From positions 1 to 36,202 of the IMG/VR virus record IMGVR_UViG_3300018424_003932: a DNA stretch of 36,202 bases; one strand, given 5' to 3'. Source of the DNA: a virus. The translations under genes were made by a program, and so were the position numbers. Positions 7,947 through 16,003 of this stretch are shown here, piece after piece (the first letter of the stretch is position 1; each line of letters opens with the position of its first letter). Below the pieces are notes generated by a model. That model was not told the DNA's origin. It made no database searches and worked only from the letters and a program-made list of their open reading frames with translations.

Positions 7947-8591
7947 ATGCAGTATGAAATTACACCCTTATTTTCCACACCTCTATTGAAAACACATCTA
8001 GGAGCACTTGATCCTATTACACTTGCTTGGATGAAAAAATTAGATTATCCTAGTTCAGCTGTAGCATCTTATTCCGGAGAAGAAGAATTACCTCTAACTG
8101 AGAGAGGATTTAATGTTTTAAATCAACCTAAACTACAAGGATTAAAAACACTTATTGAACAAGCAGTTCATTATTTTGCACACACAGTATTAGATGTTGT
8201 TGATGATGTAGACTTTACATTAACAACAAGTTGGATTAATAAAATGAATACAGGTAGTGATATTGTATTACACAATCATGCAAATGCAGTTATAAGTGGA
8301 GTGTATTATCCAGATGTAGGTCCAACTTCTAATCCACTAACTTTTAAAAAAAATAGACAACATTTAAATAGTTTTCCAGAACATGTACGTCCGGATACTA
8401 AAGGTAATTATAATCAATATACTATAGGTGCATGGACAGTACAGCCTATTACAGGTGATTGTTTAATATTTCCTAGTCACTTAGAACATGAAGTTGCACA
8501 AAGTTTAGATAAACAAGATAGATACAGTTTGGCATTTAATTATTTTCCAAAAGGATCGTTAGGACAAAATTCAGTAAGAGTAAACATATGA
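7947..8591 (+). CDS. 2OG-Fe(II) oxygenase-like protein, copy 1
   Basis: 214 residues from ATG 7947; a TTG at 7932 lies inside the promoter and is rejected. WINKMNTGSDIVLHNHANA followed by ISGVYY (residues about 96-121), then FPSHLEHEV (175-183) and RYSLAFNYF (192-200), is the pattern of the putative 2OG-Fe(II) oxygenase family common in marine T4-like phages. Likely metal ligands are His in HNH (109-111) and His181; Arg192 is placed to bind 2-oxoglutarate. Substrate unknown. The next gene is a clear paralogue (same LFSTPLL/LFPIPLY start and same C-terminal FNYFPKG/FNLFARG) and overlaps by 4 nt (ATGA), so this is a tandem duplication in one operon. Confidence 0.8.
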   Translation: MQYEITPLFSTPLLKTHLGALDPITLAWMKKLDYPSSAVASYSGEEELPLTERGFNVLNQPKLQGLKTLIEQAVHYFAHTVLDVVDDVDFTLTTSWINKMNTGSDIVLHNHANAVISGVYYPDVGPTSNPLTFKKNRQHLNSFPEHVRPDTKGNYNQYTIGAWTVQPITGDCLIFPSHLEHEVAQSLDKQDRYSLAFNYFPKGSLGQNSVRVNI

Positions 8592-9196
8592 CAGTAACAT
8601 CTTTATTTCCGATACCATTATACTACTCAAATATAGGTGTAGTTAATGATATGACTAAACAATGGGTCTACAAACTAGATTATCCACATGAAGCGGCAGG
8701 CCACGATCATACAGGTAATAAAAAAATATTAGATGAAGTGCCTCTAAAAAACTTAAAAGAAAAAATTATTGATAGCTGTAATAAATTCATTACAGAAGAA
8801 TTAAAAGTATCCGACGTTACTTTTGAATTACAAAACAGTTGGATTAACAGACATGATAAAGGTGAATATAATACTACTCATTGGCATAGTAATTCAATGT
8901 TAAGCGGTGTTTATTATATACAAAATGCGCCAGGCGCAGGCGATATAGTATTTCAAAAATCTCATTTATATTACAATTTATTTCATGATACTGTAAGAGT
9001 AAATTTTAAAGAGCCTAATGCATTTAACACAAATGAATTTTATATAACACCAAACGAAGGAGACATTGTGATTTTTCCAAGTCATTTAGAACATATGGTA
9101 ACGCCAAACGAAACTGATATCCCTAGATACAGTTTGGCGTTTAATTTATTTGCTAGAGGTACCGTAGGCGGCGGAACATCGGAGTTAACTGTATGA
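8588..9196 (+). CDS. 2OG-Fe(II) oxygenase-like protein, copy 2
   Basis: 202 residues, paralogue of the preceding gene. Shared blocks are LFPIPLYYS at the N-terminus, KLDYPHEA, NSWINRHDKGEYNTTHWHSN followed by LSGVYY (about 83-110), FPSHLEHMV, and RYSLAFNLF near the C-terminus. Copy 1 has HNHANA where this one has HWHSNS, so the His-X-His site and the distal His are kept in both. Identity looks moderate, pointing to an old duplication with possible division of substrates. It overlaps both neighbours by ATGA junctions and should be translated together with them. Function within the 2OG-oxygenase superfamily is known only at the level of chemistry. Confidence 0.8.
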   Translation: MTVTSLFPIPLYYSNIGVVNDMTKQWVYKLDYPHEAAGHDHTGNKKILDEVPLKNLKEKIIDSCNKFITEELKVSDVTFELQNSWINRHDKGEYNTTHWHSNSMLSGVYYIQNAPGAGDIVFQKSHLYYNLFHDTVRVNFKEPNAFNTNEFYITPNEGDIVIFPSHLEHMVTPNETDIPRYSLAFNLFARGTVGGGTSELTV

Positions 9197-9810
9197 GGCA
9201 AGTAATAGGTATTTGTGGATTGATCAGTAGTGGTAAAGGTACTGTTGCTGATATTTTAGTAAATGAACACAATTTTACAAAAATTAGTTTTGCTGACAAG
9301 CTCAAAGACGGTGTAGCAAGCGTATTTGGTTGGGACAGACAAATGCTAGAAGGCGACACAGAAGAAAGTAGACAATGGAGAGAAACTGTTGATAGTTTTT
9401 GGACTAAAGAAACTGGTAGAACTGTTACGCCAAGATTAATACTACAAGAATTTGGCACAGAATGTATGCGTAAAGGTTTTTATGACGGTATATGGGTAAG
9501 TGTAATCAAACAAGAAATAGTTAGAAATCCAGATACAAATTTTGTTATTCCGGATGTGCGTTTTCCTAATGAAGCAAATATGCTTAAAACCATATATGGA
9601 GAAGTTTGGCGTGTACGTAGAGGTCCTGATCCTGTATGGTTTAGAATGTACCAAGATATAGGGGTGGAACCGAAAGAAATACACGAATCAGAATGGCGCT
9701 GGGCTAATGTTGCATTCAATGAAGTTATTGAAAACCAAGGAACTATTGAACAACTTAAAAGTCAGGTAAAAGGTCGCCTTGTTTCCAACGGATCCCTTGT
9801 TTCTGCATAA
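9193..9810 (+). CDS. gp1: Deoxynucleoside monophosphate kinase (T4 gp1-like)
   Basis: 205 residues with an N-terminal P-loop GLISSGKGT (9-17), ISFADKLKDGVASVFGW, LQEFGTECMRKGFYDGIWV and VIPDVRFPNEANML. This order (P-loop, FADPLK-like strand, G-T-x-x-R, then a PDVRF acid) fits phage dNMP kinases such as T4 gp1, which phosphorylates dTMP, dGMP and hydroxymethyl-dCMP for DNA synthesis. It is slightly shorter than T4 gp1 (241). It is the third gene of the sigma70-driven operon after two oxygenases, with a 4-nt overlap. Its 3' end overlaps the convergent HNH gene by 56 nt, an unusually long convergent overlap. Confidence 0.82.
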   Translation: MRQVIGICGLISSGKGTVADILVNEHNFTKISFADKLKDGVASVFGWDRQMLEGDTEESRQWRETVDSFWTKETGRTVTPRLILQEFGTECMRKGFYDGIWVSVIKQEIVRNPDTNFVIPDVRFPNEANMLKTIYGEVWRVRRGPDPVWFRMYQDIGVEPKEIHESEWRWANVAFNEVIENQGTIEQLKSQVKGRLVSNGSLVSA

Positions 9811-10093
9811 GTCTTTGACAGTTAGCACATATTGTTTTTAGATTCATAGGCAAGCAATTATTTAGATCACCATCTATGTGAAACACATTAAACTGCTCTT
9901 TGTGCTTACTTTTAAAATTGCATTTTTCACATACATCCTTTTTTACATAGCCGGCCATTTTCCATTTAGGAATACCGTACCCTACGTGTCCATGCTTCAA
10001 ACAAATTTCACACTTTTTTCTATAAAAGGTTCTGCCATTCTTTTTATAATTAATTGCCGCAGGTCTTTGTTTGCATATACATAATGGTCTCAT
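9755..10093 (-). CDS. Small zinc-binding HNH endonuclease-like protein
   Basis: 112 residues. Paired cysteines at C28/C31, C55/C58 and C89/C92, plus C5/C7, suggest zinc ribbons. The beta-beta-alpha metal core reads VFHIDGDLNNCLPMNLKTIC (70-89), with His72, Asp74, Asn79 and Asn84-Leu85 at HNH positions. Such small free-standing HNH proteins are frequent in T4-like cyanophages, often as mobile (homing) elements inserted between core genes. Here it sits between gp1 and gp18, on the opposite strand to both, and has its own late-like TAAATA box 4 nt before the ATG. Whether it cuts DNA specifically, nicks, or is a packaging cofactor is not decidable from sequence. Confidence 0.75.
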   Translation of the reverse strand: MRPLCICKQRPAAINYKKNGRTFYRKKCEICLKHGHVGYGIPKWKMAGYVKKDVCEKCNFKSKHKEQFNVFHIDGDLNNCLPMNLKTICANCQRLMQKQGIRWKQGDLLPDF

Positions 10094-10160
10094 AACGTAT
10101 TTACCACACCTTTATAACCCCTTTTTCTGGGTGTATTTTAGGTAATCTTTATCGAATTCA

Positions 10161-10168
10161 TATAAATA
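10161..10168 (+). promoter_or_regulatory. Late promoter box of the sheath gene
   Basis: A perfect T4-type late box TATAAATA (10161-10168), followed by a leader of about 28 nt with AAGGAG at 10188-10193 and the gp18 ATG at 10202. This is the conventional leadered layout, in contrast to the leaderless-type boxes elsewhere. Confidence 0.75.
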
Positions 10169-10201
10169 CATTAGAACACTTTATTTGAAGGAGAAACTAT
10201 C

Positions 10202-13200
10202 ATGGCATTATCATCACCAGGTGTTGAGGTTAAGGTAATTGACGAAAGTTTTTACACGCCAGCCGAACCCGGCACCGTACCAATGATTTTTGTCGCAACA
10301 GCCCAAGATAAACAAAATGGGTCAGCTACAGGCACAGCGCCTGGAACTACAGCGGCAAATGCAGGTAAACCCTACCTGATTACATCACAAAGGGATTTAG
10401 TAGAAACATTCGGAGAGCCTTTATTCTATACAGATAGCAACAACAATCCAATACATGGAGGTGAGCTAAATGAGTATGGTCTACAAGCGGCTTATTCATT
10501 ATTAGGCGTAAGCAATAGAGCATACGTTGTAAGAGCAGGAATTGACTTAGGTGGCATTACAGCTACAGCAGATGCACCGACAAGCGATCCAGCAGATGGA
10601 ACATATTGGGTAGATACAGCATCTACAATTTATGGTTTATTTGAGTGGAACGGCGCGGCAGGTTCAACAGCAACTGGTCAAAGTTTTGTTTACAATGCAC
10701 CTATTGTTATTACAGATGCAACAAAATTAGACGGCGGAGTACCAAAAACATCAGTAGGTGCTATTGGTGACTACGCAATCACAGCAACAACTACACTACA
10801 AAAAATGTATTACAAAAATTTAAGTGGTGCATGGGTAGAGGTTGGAAGTTCAGCATGGAAAGCAAGCTGGCCAACAGTGTCAGGTTCAACTGCACCATCA
10901 ACAACTTCAGGCTTTGATATGACAATTAACGGCTCAACAGTTACAACAGCCGGTACAGATGCAACAGCGGCGGCGGCGGCAATTAATAGTGCGGCCATTG
11001 CAGGAGTTACAGCAGACGTAGATACAGCAAACGATATTTTGAGAATATACTCAACAGGCGCAAACCTAGTGCTTGCAGAAGGAACAGGTCTTATGGGAGA
11101 CATGGGCTTAACAGCAGGAACTTACTACGCACCTGAGTTGAATATTGCCCCTCATACAAGTGTTCCTGAGTTTGGTGAAAACGATGCTACTCCACGTCCA
11201 ACTGGATCTGTTTGGGTAAAAACAACAACACCTAACAAAGGTGCTAATTGGGCAATTAAAGTTTGGAATGATGCAACTAAATTATGGGATACAAAAAGTG
11301 TTTCGATTTTTGCAGACAACCAAACTGCTATCTACAACTTAGATAAGTCCGGTGGTGGATTGAATCTTAACTCAGACGCATTATTTGTAAAATTTAATGA
11401 TGCAGAAGAATCAACACTAGTAGCAAACTTTAAAGTATACAAAAGAAATGCTACAGGAGCAACTACAATTACTGGTAGCGCAGTTACTACACAAGTTTCA
11501 GCTGGTGGAGTAACATTTAGCATCCAAGAATCAATTGTAGGTAGTGCAAGTTTAAACAGTGCAGTGGCTATTAGTGCTACAGCAACTGGTGCGGCAACTG
11601 ATGCAGATGTAATTGCAGGTGCTATTAACAGTGCTGGCTTTACAAATGTTTCTGCAAGCGTTGACACTGCAAACAGAATTGTAATTTCACACAGCAAAGG
11701 TGGCGAATTTAGAATTGCTGACACAAGTGGACATTTAGCAGAGGCTGGATTTAGCACAAGTGATACAACAAATCTTTACGCGGCGCCAGCAGGTGATACA
11801 ACTAACGATTTTGTAGCAACAAACTGGAAAGTACTTACTGCGACTAACAGTGCAAATGCACCAACTGCACTTGCAACTGACGGCACATTATGGTATAATT
11901 CAGTAGTTGATGAAGTTGATATCATGGTACACAATGGAACAACTTGGGTAGGTTATTTAGATTCTACAAGTCCGTTCTATAGTGCAAGTGCTAACGATCA
12001 AACTGATCCAGCAGGACCGATTGTAAGTGCAACAGAACCAACTTTACAATCAGATGGTACAGCTCTTAAAAATGGAGATTTATGGATAAGCACAGCAAGC
12101 ATTGACAAATATCCAGAAATTTACAAATGGAGCGGTGCTAAATCACAATGGATCCAGTTAGATACAGGTGATCAAACTACTCAAGATGGTATCTTATTTG
12201 CAGATGCACGTTGGAGCACAGCAGGTGCAAACAGCGCAGAAGCAACTATTGCTGACTTGTTAGTTAATAACTACTTAGACTTTGATGCTCCAGATCCTGC
12301 ATTATATCCAAAAGGTATGTTACTATGGAACTTACGTAGAAGCGGATTTAACGTAAAGAAATTTGTACGTAATTACATTGATGTAACAGCAGACAATGGA
12401 CGTTTTGAAGTTAACAACGCAGACGAGCCTATGACAAATTACTATCCACACAGATGGGTAACTGAATCAGCAAATAATTCAAACGGTTCAGGACGTTTTG
12501 GTCAATCTGCACAAAGAGCTGTAGTTGTTCAAAGTTTACAAGCAACTGTAAACAGTAATGATGAAATACGTGATGACGAATCGCGCATATTTAACATTAT
12601 GGCAACTCCAGGTTATCCAGAACTAATTGGTGAAATGATTTCACTAAATTACGATAGAGGTTTAACAGCATTTATCGTAGGTGATTCACCAAGTTCACTA
12701 CTACCAAATGCAACGTCATTAAACGAATGGGGAACAAATGTTAACCTTGCAGTTGAAGATAATGCAGATGGATTAGTAAGTAGAGATGAATATCTAGGCG
12801 TTTACTATCCATGGGGTTTCACAAGTGATAACTTTGGTAACAACGTTGTTGTTCCACCGTCACACATGATGCTACGTACTATCGCACTTAGCGACCAAGT
12901 ATCGTTTCCATGGTTTGCACCAGCAGGTACAAGACGTGGTGGTATTACAAACGCAACAGCAACAGGTTACATTGATAACGAAGGCGAATTTGTATCAGTA
13001 GCGTTGAACGAAGGACAACGTGATACACTATTTGGAATTAGTGTTAACCCAATTACATTCATTACAGGAGCAGGACTTGTTGCATTTGGTCAAAAGACTA
13101 GAGCAAGAAATGCAAGTGCATTGGATAGAATTAATGTTGCTAGATTGGTTATCTACTTACGTAGTCAGCTTAACAAACTTGCTAAGCCTTATATCTTTGA

Positions 13201-13441
13201 GCCAAATGATAAAATCACACGTGATGAAATTAAACAAGCGGCTGAAAGTTTAATGCTTGAACTAGTAGGTTCGAGAGCACTATACGATTACATTGTAGTA
13301 TGTGACGAAACAAACAACACACCAGCTAGAATTGATAGAAATGAACTATACTTAGACATTGCTATTGAGCCAGTGAAAGCAGTGGAATTTATTTACATTC
13401 CATTGAGATTGAAAAACACAGGAGAAATAGCAGGTTTATAA
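10202..13441 (+). CDS. gp18: Tail sheath protein (T4 gp18-like) with large insertion
   Basis: The N-terminus SSPGVEVKVIDESFYTP and the block TSQRDLVETFGEP with NRAYVVRAG are classic for myovirus sheath subunits. The C-terminal core includes RVIYLRS-like ARLVIYLRSQLNKLAKPYIF and FVVCDE-like YIVVCDETNNTPARIDRNEL. Contractile sheath subunits surround the tube and shorten at infection. T4 gp18 has 659 residues; this has 1079. The excess lies at about residues 120-660. It contains four copies of a G-x-x-W...W-x-g-x-x-W module (near 132-150, 335-366, 561-588, 625-654) and two flagellin-IN-like repeats (about 238-297 and 436-517, both ending INSA..V.A.VDTAN). The insertion probably makes the outer, surface-exposed domains. 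A hairpin follows the stop. Confidence 0.93.
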   Translation: MALSSPGVEVKVIDESFYTPAEPGTVPMIFVATAQDKQNGSATGTAPGTTAANAGKPYLITSQRDLVETFGEPLFYTDSNNNPIHGGELNEYGLQAAYSLLGVSNRAYVVRAGIDLGGITATADAPTSDPADGTYWVDTASTIYGLFEWNGAAGSTATGQSFVYNAPIVITDATKLDGGVPKTSVGAIGDYAITATTTLQKMYYKNLSGAWVEVGSSAWKASWPTVSGSTAPSTTSGFDMTINGSTVTTAGTDATAAAAAINSAAIAGVTADVDTANDILRIYSTGANLVLAEGTGLMGDMGLTAGTYYAPELNIAPHTSVPEFGENDATPRPTGSVWVKTTTPNKGANWAIKVWNDATKLWDTKSVSIFADNQTAIYNLDKSGGGLNLNSDALFVKFNDAEESTLVANFKVYKRNATGATTITGSAVTTQVSAGGVTFSIQESIVGSASLNSAVAISATATGAATDADVIAGAINSAGFTNVSASVDTANRIVISHSKGGEFRIADTSGHLAEAGFSTSDTTNLYAAPAGDTTNDFVATNWKVLTATNSANAPTALATDGTLWYNSVVDEVDIMVHNGTTWVGYLDSTSPFYSASANDQTDPAGPIVSATEPTLQSDGTALKNGDLWISTASIDKYPEIYKWSGAKSQWIQLDTGDQTTQDGILFADARWSTAGANSAEATIADLLVNNYLDFDAPDPALYPKGMLLWNLRRSGFNVKKFVRNYIDVTADNGRFEVNNADEPMTNYYPHRWVTESANNSNGSGRFGQSAQRAVVVQSLQATVNSNDEIRDDESRIFNIMATPGYPELIGEMISLNYDRGLTAFIVGDSPSSLLPNATSLNEWGTNVNLAVEDNADGLVSRDEYLGVYYPWGFTSDNFGNNVVVPPSHMMLRTIALSDQVSFPWFAPAGTRRGGITNATATGYIDNEGEFVSVALNEGQRDTLFGISVNPITFITGAGLVAFGQKTRARNASALDRINVARLVIYLRSQLNKLAKPYIFEPNDKITRDEIKQAAESLMLELVGSRALYDYIVVCDETNNTPARIDRNELYLDIAIEPVKAVEFIYIPLRLKNTGEIAGL

Positions 13442-13448
13442 TTTAAAA

Positions 13449-13474
13449 ATGAGCCCTTGAAATACAGGGCTCAT
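13449..13474 (+). terminator. Hairpin after gp18
   Basis: A 9-bp perfect stem, ATGAGCCCT (13449-13457) with AGGGCTCAT (13466-13474) and an 8-nt loop. A-rich before and AT-rich after, but no T-run, so termination may be partial and the hairpin may also protect the gp18 mRNA end. Confidence 0.6.
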
Positions 13475-13480
13475 TAAATG

Positions 13481-13498
13481 ATAAATACTTGTAAGGAG
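13481..13498 (+). promoter_or_regulatory. Late promoter and ribosome site of the tube gene
   Basis: ATAAATA at 13481-13487, then AAGGAG at 13493-13498 and ATG at 13508. Box, ribosome site and start give a short leadered late transcript for gp19. Confidence 0.65.
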
Positions 13499-13507
13499 TA
13501 AAACATT

Positions 13508-14140
13508 ATGGCAATATCAACACTCTCAAAGATTACAGTACCACTAGCAAGCGATAATAGTGCAAGCACTCAAGGCTTATTAATGCCTAAATTGCAGTAT
13601 CGCTTTAGAGTGACACTTGAGAATTTCGGTGTATCAACACCAACAACAGAACTAACAAAACAGGTAATTGATGTAACACGCCCAAGTGTAACATTCGAAG
13701 AAATGGAAATACCTGTTTACAACAGTAGAGCATACCTAGCTGGTAGACACAGCTTTGAGCCTATTACACTAAACTTACGTGAAGATGTAAACAACAGTGT
13801 ACAAAGACTAGTTGGCGAACAGTTACAGAAACAGTTCGACTTCTTTGAACAGTCTGGTGCGGCATCAGGTATTGACTACAAATTTTTAACAAGAATTGAA
13901 ATACTAGATGGCGGTAACGGAGCAAATACTCCAAACACACTAGAAACATTTGAACTATATGGTTGTTTTGTACAAAATGCTAATTACAACTCATTAGCTT
14001 ACAGTGCAAACGAACCAGTAACAGTAACACTAAGCATACGCTTTGACAATGCTATACAGACACCACAAGGTGAAGGAATTGGTACAGCAGTTGGTAGAAC
14101 TATTAATAGCTTAGTAACTGGTGGCGGCGGTATTGGTTAA
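13508..14140 (+). CDS. gp19: Tail tube protein (T4 gp19-like)
   Basis: 210 residues (T4 gp19 has 163). PKLQYRFRVTLENFGV followed by LTKQVIDVTRPSVTFEEMEI and HSFEPITLNLREDV is the two-strand, inter-subunit layout of myovirus tube proteins, and VTLSIRFDNAIQ near the end is the last tube beta-strand. Tube subunits stack as hexamer rings to form the DNA conduit inside the sheath. It follows gp18 with its own late box and strong AAGGAG site, and ends with a strong terminator. The C-terminus is Gly-rich (VTGGGGIG). The position after gp18 is the standard T4 order, which supports the assignment. Confidence 0.92.
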   Translation: MAISTLSKITVPLASDNSASTQGLLMPKLQYRFRVTLENFGVSTPTTELTKQVIDVTRPSVTFEEMEIPVYNSRAYLAGRHSFEPITLNLREDVNNSVQRLVGEQLQKQFDFFEQSGAASGIDYKFLTRIEILDGGNGANTPNTLETFELYGCFVQNANYNSLAYSANEPVTVTLSIRFDNAIQTPQGEGIGTAVGRTINSLVTGGGGIG

Positions 14141-14165
14141 TACCTAAGTCAATTGCCATAATTAC

Positions 14166-14196
14166 AAAAAGGGGTCTTTTTAAGGCCCCTTTTTTA
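14166..14196 (+). terminator. Rho-independent terminator after gp19
   Basis: GGGGTC (14171-14176) pairs with GGCCCC (14184-14189), extended by five A-T pairs, with a 7-nt loop and a run of six T. A classic intrinsic terminator separating gp19 from the next late transcript. Confidence 0.85.
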
Positions 14197-14221
14197 TTTT
14201 ATACGTACTTTTCTTTCATGG

Positions 14222-14228
14222 ATAAATA
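14222..14228 (+). promoter_or_regulatory. Late promoter box, leaderless geometry
   Basis: ATAAATA (14222-14228), then TTAGT and the ATG at 14234. The 5-nt gap places the expected late +1 on the A of ATG; no Shine-Dalgarno sequence. Confidence 0.65.
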
Positions 14229-14233
14229 TTAGT

Positions 14234-15643
14234 ATGGCAAACTTTTTAAATGGATTTTTAGATAATTTATTCAAGGGTGCTCTTAATCCAGGAGGCACTT
14301 TTAAAGATTATCAACACGCGGCAAGGTTGTTTTCTGATAACGGTTTTCGTCTTGCACCTAAAGCAAAATTTCTCTATCATGTTGTTTTTGAATTAACTGA
14401 AGAAGCAAGAAATACTGTTCCTCAATTAGATCAAAGGCATAAACAAGAAATAAACATGCTTGTAAAACAAGCAGATCTTCCCAAATTTAGTGTACAAACA
14501 CAAACAAAAAATATGTACAATAGGAAGAAAAATTTACAAACTAGTTTAGAATATGATCCTATTAATATAACATTCCACGATGATAACTTAGGTCTTACTA
14601 CACTTCTATTAGAATCTTATTATAGATATTATTTTAGAGATGGAAATTATAATACAGAAGGAGTGAGTCCTCCTTATTCTCCGAGAAATACATACGGAAA
14701 ACCAGAAGAACAAAATTACAGATATGGTTTAGATAACAATCATAAAAGTCCATTTTTTGATAAAATTACAATATATCAATTATCACGAAAAGAATATACT
14801 GCATATACTCTTGTAAATCCACTTGTTACAGGATTAACTCATGACAGTGTAGATGCGTATGAAAGCGCAGGCTTAATGCAAAACCAAATGACGGTTGCTT
14901 ACGAAGCTGTATTCTATAGCAGAGGACCAGTAGGTGAAGATAGTCCAAAAGGATTTGCTACTGTACATTATGATAAAACTCCTAGTCCATTAAGCATACA
15001 AGGCGGCGGAACATCTAGCTTATTAGGTCAAGGAGGTGTCTTTGGTGGCTTGACAACAGTATTAAATGATATTGCAGGCGGGCAATTTAATCTAGGCACA
15101 GCATTAACAGCATTTAATACCTACAAAAATGCAAAAAGTTTATCTAAAGAAGGTTTGCGAGAAGAAGGATTTAATATATTGAAAGGTGCTCTTGGAGATA
15201 TTAGAAAAGAAGGCATAGGTGGCATACCTGGTGTAAATGTTCCTAAGCAAAATGGTGCAGGCGGATACAATGATCCTGTGCTAACTAATGGTGGCATTGT
15301 TGATACACGCTCTAGTTTGTATAGTAGCAAAATAAATGAAAGTTATTCAAACAACGGATTAACATATAGTCCAGGTGATCTTGCTATACCAAGTATAAAA
15401 TCTGAACCGTTAGTACCCGGCACAGGACAAACATTAGACGAAATTTTAGCAAGTCCACCAACAGTAAGTAGCAGTTCGGTCACAAGAAGTAGCAGTAGTA
15501 GCTCACAAACAGTAACTACAACAGGTGGAGGAGTTACTACACGTACTGGAGTACAACGAACACCTTTGAGAGAACAAATAGCAAATAGAAAAGCGGCAAG
15601 AGCAGAACGCCGTGCATTAAGAAACCAAGTAGGGGACTTTTAA
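14234..15643 (+). CDS. Tube-fold virion structural protein (possibly gp54-like)
   Basis: 469 residues. The first 260 resemble tail-tube/baseplate-tube proteins in layout: FLYHVVFELTEEA, LVKQADLPKFSVQTQTKNMY, LEYDPINITFHDD, LVNPLVTGLTHDSVDAYES and MTVAYEAVFYSRGP, i.e. a strand pair, a P-x-F-x-V segment and an acid-rich exposed strand as in gp19/gp54. The rest is Gly-rich, then a Ser/Thr-rich stretch (about 410-440) and a basic C-terminus rich in Arg and Ala, probably disordered. T4 gp54 primes tube assembly on the baseplate; that role is a guess here. It starts with a leaderless-type late box after the gp19 terminator and its stop overlaps the next ATG (TAATG). Confidence 0.5.
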   Translation: MANFLNGFLDNLFKGALNPGGTFKDYQHAARLFSDNGFRLAPKAKFLYHVVFELTEEARNTVPQLDQRHKQEINMLVKQADLPKFSVQTQTKNMYNRKKNLQTSLEYDPINITFHDDNLGLTTLLLESYYRYYFRDGNYNTEGVSPPYSPRNTYGKPEEQNYRYGLDNNHKSPFFDKITIYQLSRKEYTAYTLVNPLVTGLTHDSVDAYESAGLMQNQMTVAYEAVFYSRGPVGEDSPKGFATVHYDKTPSPLSIQGGGTSSLLGQGGVFGGLTTVLNDIAGGQFNLGTALTAFNTYKNAKSLSKEGLREEGFNILKGALGDIRKEGIGGIPGVNVPKQNGAGGYNDPVLTNGGIVDTRSSLYSSKINESYSNNGLTYSPGDLAIPSIKSEPLVPGTGQTLDEILASPPTVSSSSVTRSSSSSSQTVTTTGGGVTTRTGVQRTPLREQIANRKAARAERRALRNQVGDF

Positions 15644-16002
15644 TGAGTGATTATAAATTAGAACCTGTAGATAGTGGCTCTGTTGTAAAAGAATTTTTTA
15701 ACAAATATTTTTCTGAACCAATTACATACAACGCAAACACAGTAGACAGTGTAGTAGGATTTTTTAAAAGACGTGGGTTCGATGATACAAGTGCAACAGG
15801 AGTTGCGACAGTGTTGTTAGAACAAGCAAAAATAGATGGTGTAAATGTTTATACATTGTTAGACACATTAAAAGGTGTAGATGACATTCAAATTAGTGCT
15901 ATTGTTGCACAAGTTTTAAATTACAATAGACAAAAAGTAAGTTCTTTAGGTTTTACATCAGATAAAATTGCAAGAGAAGAATCAAGAAATATAGTGGTAT
16001 GA
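15643..16002 (+). CDS. Conserved hypothetical protein of the head-completion cluster
   Basis: 119 residues, no family recognised with confidence. It has a mostly helical look: SVVKEFFNKYFSEPITYNANTV, read in parts, then a segment GFFKRRGFDDTSATGVATVLLEQAK and DDIQISAIVAQVLNYNRQ. There are no cysteines, signal peptide or membrane segments. Its ATG overlaps the preceding stop by one base and the gp4-like gene starts two bases after its stop, so it is made together with virion-assembly proteins. I infer a small structural or assembly factor. A gp33-like late-transcription role was considered because of similar size, but no convincing match to gp33 is visible. Confidence 0.7.
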   Translation: MSDYKLEPVDSGSVVKEFFNKYFSEPITYNANTVDSVVGFFKRRGFDDTSATGVATVLLEQAKIDGVNVYTLLDTLKGVDDIQISAIVAQVLNYNRQKVSSLGFTSDKIAREESRNIVV

Positions 16003-16003
16003 T

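Noticed and set aside
9442-9719. Minus-strand frames opposite gp1
   Set aside because: Shadows of the dNMP kinase gene, with no supporting signals.
9813-9841. TTGACA with a weak -10 (TTAGAT) at 17-nt spacing, plus strand
   Set aside because: The -10 matches poorly, it lies within the HNH gene, and no plus-strand gene follows until gp18, which has its own late promoter.
10810-11757. Minus-strand open frames opposite the gp18 insertion
   Set aside because: Low-complexity Ala/Val/Ser products that mirror the Ala/Thr-rich sheath codons; no start signals.
15643-16002. gp33 late-transcription coactivator for the 119-residue protein
   Set aside because: Similar size only; I could not match its sequence to gp33 in any convincing block.
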